Part shown: piece by piece, positions 61,641 through 64,000 of the stretch
How the letters are laid out: each line of letters starts with the position of its first letter
Numbering within the stretch: the first letter of the stretch is position 1
NCBI RefSeq assembly: GCF_900187885.1
Contig: NZ_FYEK01000027.1
Location: 273,630-337,629 of the forward strand
Direction: 5' to 3'
Source of the DNA: Thermoflexus hugenholtzii JAD2
Lineage (GTDB): Bacteria; Chloroflexota; Anaerolineae; Thermoflexales; Thermoflexaceae
DNA: 64,000 nt
Notes under the pieces: model-generated
The model's database searches: none
What the model was told of the DNA's origin: nothing
Seen by the model: the letters and a program-made list of their open reading frames with translations, nothing else
Made by a program: the position numbers and the translations under genes

Positions 61641-62650
61641 TCCCGCCGGAGGTCCATGGGAACGGCCGCTTTGTCATCTCCCGCCGTGAGTTCGTCCCAG
61701 CTTACTTGAAGACCTACGAAGAGGGCCGGCTGAAAGAGAAGGTGGAGGAGGCCCTCTCCCACCTGGGGCCCTCCTGTCGGGTCTGTCCGCGCCTGTGCAA
61801 GGGGGTGAACCGCCTGGAGAACGCCTTCGGGGTCTGCCGGGTGGGGCGCTACGCCCGCGTGGCCAGCGCCTTCCCCCACTTCGGCGAGGAGGACGTCCTG
61901 CGCGGCTGGCGGGGGTCCGGGACCATCTTCTTCTCCTGGTGCAATTTGCGTTGCGTTTTTTGCCAAAACTATGAGATCAGCCAGCTGGGGGAGGGGGAGG
62001 AGCTGACGCCGAAGGAGCTGGCCCGGCTGATGATCCGCCTGCAGGAGATGGGCTGTCACAACATCAACTTCGTCACCCCGGAGCACGTGGTCCCGCAGAT
62101 CGTGGAGGCGCTCCCCTATGCCATCGAGATGGGCCTGCGGGTTCCCCTGGTGTATAACACCAGCGCCTACGACAGCCTGGAGAGCCTGCGGGTGATGGAG
62201 GGCCTGGTGGATATCTACATGCCGGATTTCAAGCTCTGGACCCCCGAGCGGAGCCGGAAGTATCTACTGGCGGCGAACTATCCGGAGGTGGCCCGCCAGG
62301 CCATCGCCGAGATGCACCGCCAGGTGGGCGAGCTCCGGGTGGACGAGGACGGCCTGGCGCTGCGCGGCGTGCTGGTGCGCCATCTGGTGATGCCCAGCCT
62401 CCTGGACGAAACCCGGGAGATCATGCGCTGGCTGGCCGGCCTCTCCCGGGACACCTATGTCAACCTGATGGATCAATATTACCCGGCCTGGAAGGCGAAG
62501 ACGGACCCCCGCTACGCGGAGATCAACCGGCGGGTGTTCCGCCGGGAGATGGAGGAGGCCTTCCGGATCGCCCGGGAGGCCGGGCTGTGGCGTTTCGACG
62601 TCCGCTGGCGGATGGTGATCCCCGGCCTGGAGTGGATCGCCGTCGAATAA
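61625..62650 (+). CDS. PflX-type radical SAM protein
   Basis: 341-aa radical SAM protein related to pyruvate formate-lyase activating enzymes (YgiQ-unrelated, PflX type). The cluster motif is Cys106, Cys110 and Cys113 (CNLRCVFCQNYE). An N-terminal Cys cluster (CRVCPRLCKGVNRLENAFGVC) is a hallmark of this subgroup. NINFVTPEHVVPQIVEALPY and LVDIYMPDFKLWTPE are also characteristic. The ATG at 61625 starts inside the end of the glcF-like gene. No glycyl-radical enzyme is in the window, so the target is unknown. Confidence 0.92.
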   Translation: MGRWVIPPEVHGNGRFVISRREFVPAYLKTYEEGRLKEKVEEALSHLGPSCRVCPRLCKGVNRLENAFGVCRVGRYARVASAFPHFGEEDVLRGWRGSGTIFFSWCNLRCVFCQNYEISQLGEGEELTPKELARLMIRLQEMGCHNINFVTPEHVVPQIVEALPYAIEMGLRVPLVYNTSAYDSLESLRVMEGLVDIYMPDFKLWTPERSRKYLLAANYPEVARQAIAEMHRQVGELRVDEDGLALRGVLVRHLVMPSLLDETREIMRWLAGLSRDTYVNLMDQYYPAWKAKTDPRYAEINRRVFRREMEEAFRIAREAGLWRFDVRWRMVIPGLEWIAVE

Positions 62651-62725
62651 CCTGAGGCGAACCGGCGACGCGCCCGAAGCAAGGCGCATTCTGATCTGGA
62701 ACGCAGATCTCAACGGAGCGGCGCG

Positions 62726-63649
62726 ATGACAGCGGAGATGATCCCAGACGGCGAAAGGGTGGTGGGCGTCCGGTTCCATCCGGTCGGCAAGATCTATCAC
62801 TTCGACCCGGGGCCTTACGACCTGCAGGTGGGCGATTGGGTGATCGTGGAGACCCCCCGTGGCAAGCAGTTGGGCCGCGTGGTCTCCCTGGGGATGCCCC
62901 GCAGCGGACGGATTGAAGGCCCCCTGCGGCCGGTGGAGCGGCCGGCCACCAACCGGGACCTGGCCATCCGCAAATACTGGGAACGCAAGGAGATCGAGGC
63001 GCTGGTGGTCGCCCGTGACCACGCCCGCCAGCTGGGCCTTGCCATCAAGATCGTGAAGGTCGAGATCTCCTTCGACGGCAAGCACATCTCCTTCCTCTAT
63101 CACACAGAGGAGAAGGTGGATCTGGAGCCCCTTCGGGAGCGGCTGGCGGCCATCTACCGGGGCCGCCAGGTGGAGCTCCGGCTGATCGGGCCCCGGGACG
63201 TGGCGAAGATCATCGGCGGGATGGGGGCGTGCGGCCTCGAGACCCGCTGCTGCGCCCTGTTCCTCACCGAGTTCAGCCCCATCTCCATCAAGATGGCCAA
63301 GGAGCAGGGCCTCTCCCTGAATCCGGAGGATATCACCGGGATGTGCGGGCGGCTCCGGTGTTGCCTGATCTACGAATACGAGCAATACGTCCGGGCGAAG
63401 CAGGAGCTGCCCAAGAAGGGCAAGGCGGTGATGACCCCTTATGGGGAAGGGGTAGTGGTGGAGGTGCTCCCCCTCAAAGAGGCGGCCCTGGTCCGCGTGG
63501 GCGATCAGATCCATGAGGTGCCCAAGGAGCAGCTCCAGCCCCTGGAGGAGCTGAAGGCCCTCCAGCAGAAGGCGGAGCAGCCATGCAACAACGGGGAGAA
63601 CTGCACCTGCGGCCGACGCGGCGGAGGGAACGGGGAGAACCCCGGATAG
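62726..63649 (+). CDS. PSP1 domain protein (RicT/YaaT-like)
   Basis: 307-aa protein of the PSP1/YaaT family, called RicT in Bacillus, where it forms an Fe-S-containing complex that affects RNA processing. Motifs are VVGVRFHPVGKIYHFDPGPY, VGDWVIVETPRGKQLGRVV, HTEEKVDLEPLRERLAAIY and RDVAKIIGGMGACGLETRCC, then GMCGRLRCCLIYEYEQY. The Cys residues in the last two segments are the conserved cluster ligands. A C-terminal Cys/Gly-rich tail (CNNGENCTCGRRGGG) adds three Cys. It starts 75 nt after the radical SAM gene. Confidence 0.93.
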   Translation: MTAEMIPDGERVVGVRFHPVGKIYHFDPGPYDLQVGDWVIVETPRGKQLGRVVSLGMPRSGRIEGPLRPVERPATNRDLAIRKYWERKEIEALVVARDHARQLGLAIKIVKVEISFDGKHISFLYHTEEKVDLEPLRERLAAIYRGRQVELRLIGPRDVAKIIGGMGACGLETRCCALFLTEFSPISIKMAKEQGLSLNPEDITGMCGRLRCCLIYEYEQYVRAKQELPKKGKAVMTPYGEGVVVEVLPLKEAALVRVGDQIHEVPKEQLQPLEELKALQQKAEQPCNNGENCTCGRRGGGNGENPG

Positions 63650-63681
63650 CGAGCGCCCGGGGTTGAGATTCCGCCTGATGG

Positions 63682-63718
63682 GGGCTGGGTGGAGGAGGGA
63701 AGGCCCGCCGCCCAGCCC
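63682..63718 (+). terminator. Hairpin after PSP1 gene
   Basis: GGGCTGGG (63682-63689) and CCCAGCCC (63711-63718) form an 8-bp inverted repeat 33 nt after the stop codon. No T-tract follows. It would lie inside any upstream extension of the next gene, which favours the GTG at 63749 as that gene's start. Confidence 0.4.
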
Positions 63719-63748
63719 GAAGATCCTCTCGATGAGGTCCAGGAACCG

Positions 63749-64000
63749 GTGACGGCGACCGCAGACGTGGTGATCTGCGGGGCGGGGATTGCGGGGATCT
63801 CCGCCGCTTATCATCTGAGCCTTCGGAAGCCTTCCCTCCGGATCCTCTTGGTGGATTCAGGCCCCCCGTTGGGCCTCACCAGCGACAAGTCCACCGAGGC
63901 CTACCGCAACTGGTGGCCGGGGCCCGACGGGGCCATGGTCCGCCTGATGAACCGGAGCATCGATCTCCTGGAGGAGCTGGCCCGGGCGACGGGGAACGCC
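63749..64000 (+). CDS. FAD-dependent oxidoreductase (partial, cut by window end)
   Basis: First 84 codons only. After GTG 63749 the protein opens with the dinucleotide-binding motif DVVICGAGIAGISAAYHLSL and an acidic end of the second strand (RILLVDSGPP). This is typical of DAO/glycine-oxidase-like FAD oxidoreductases. TSDKSTEAYRNWWPGPD is the loop after the fold's first helix. AGGA lies 4 nt upstream. GTG 63689 is an in-frame alternative. Substrate cannot be judged from the fragment. Confidence 0.8.
   Translation, partial: MTATADVVICGAGIAGISAAYHLSLRKPSLRILLVDSGPPLGLTSDKSTEAYRNWWPGPDGAMVRLMNRSIDLLEELARATGNA

Overview
The window is a high-GC bacterial chromosome segment (well above 60% G+C for most of its length) with GGAGG-type ribosome binding sites, sigma-A-like promoters and densely overlapping genes. 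Gene content (YfhO-type and GT-C membrane glycosyltransferases in number, DUF763, PSP1/RicT-like protein, a beta-gamma fused 2-oxoacid:ferredoxin oxidoreductase, proline-rich secreted proteins, a SAM-I riboswitch) fits Chloroflexota, most likely a thermophilic Anaerolineae/Thermoflexus-like organism. This placement is inference from gene content, not a computed phylogeny. I see no tRNA, rRNA, CRISPR array, insertion sequence or origin.

Left part (1-20 kb). A minus-strand TetR - periplasmic adaptor - FtsX-type permease efflux operon has a 16-bp palindromic operator over its promoter. Two large YfhO-type membrane proteins follow, one fused to a polysaccharide flippase. Next comes a Cys/Met-metabolism PLP enzyme behind a complete SAM-I riboswitch and terminator. 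Divergent from it is a five-gene plus-strand operon: two unrecognised proteins, a ThiS/MoaD-like protein, a DUF4062 protein and a DUF72 protein. radA (minus) and a two-gene 2-oxoacid:ferredoxin oxidoreductase close this part.

Chaperone block (19.7-25.4 kb). A small Cys-rich protein, dnaK, a double-BON protein, hsp20, groES, groEL and an FmdB zinc ribbon. The promoters before dnaK and hsp20 share 11-bp-phased YTCTWA repeats ending exactly 11 nt upstream of the -10 box. This layout is typical of OmpR/PhoB-type regulators; no CIRCE element was seen.

Housekeeping block (25.5-31.5 kb). A DUF3048 lipoprotein, a nucleotidyltransferase-like protein, YjbQ, nadE, rsmD (with an altered catalytic motif), DUF763, a half-size EmrE/EamA-like transporter and a YkoP-like protein.

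Surface polysaccharide region (31.5-60.2 kb). Two orphan OmpR-type response regulators, the second with Glu in place of the phospho-acceptor Asp, stand before a long run of mostly overlapping plus-strand genes. These are a UDP-sugar epimerase, a Wzz/BY-kinase, a flippase, GT4 and GT2 glycosyltransferases, a Wzy-like O-antigen ligase/polymerase, a GT2-membrane fusion, three more polytopic membrane proteins, an anchored Asp-box protein and a final GT4. Together they could assemble, export, polymerise and length-control an exopolysaccharide. Two minus-strand genes follow with lower G+C: a secreted clan-A glycosidase-like protein with Ig/FN3 domains and a DUF6020-like membrane protein.

Right end (60.3-64 kb). 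A GlcF-type Fe-S protein, a PflX-type radical SAM protein, a PSP1/RicT-like protein and the start of an FAD-dependent oxidoreductase cut by the window edge.
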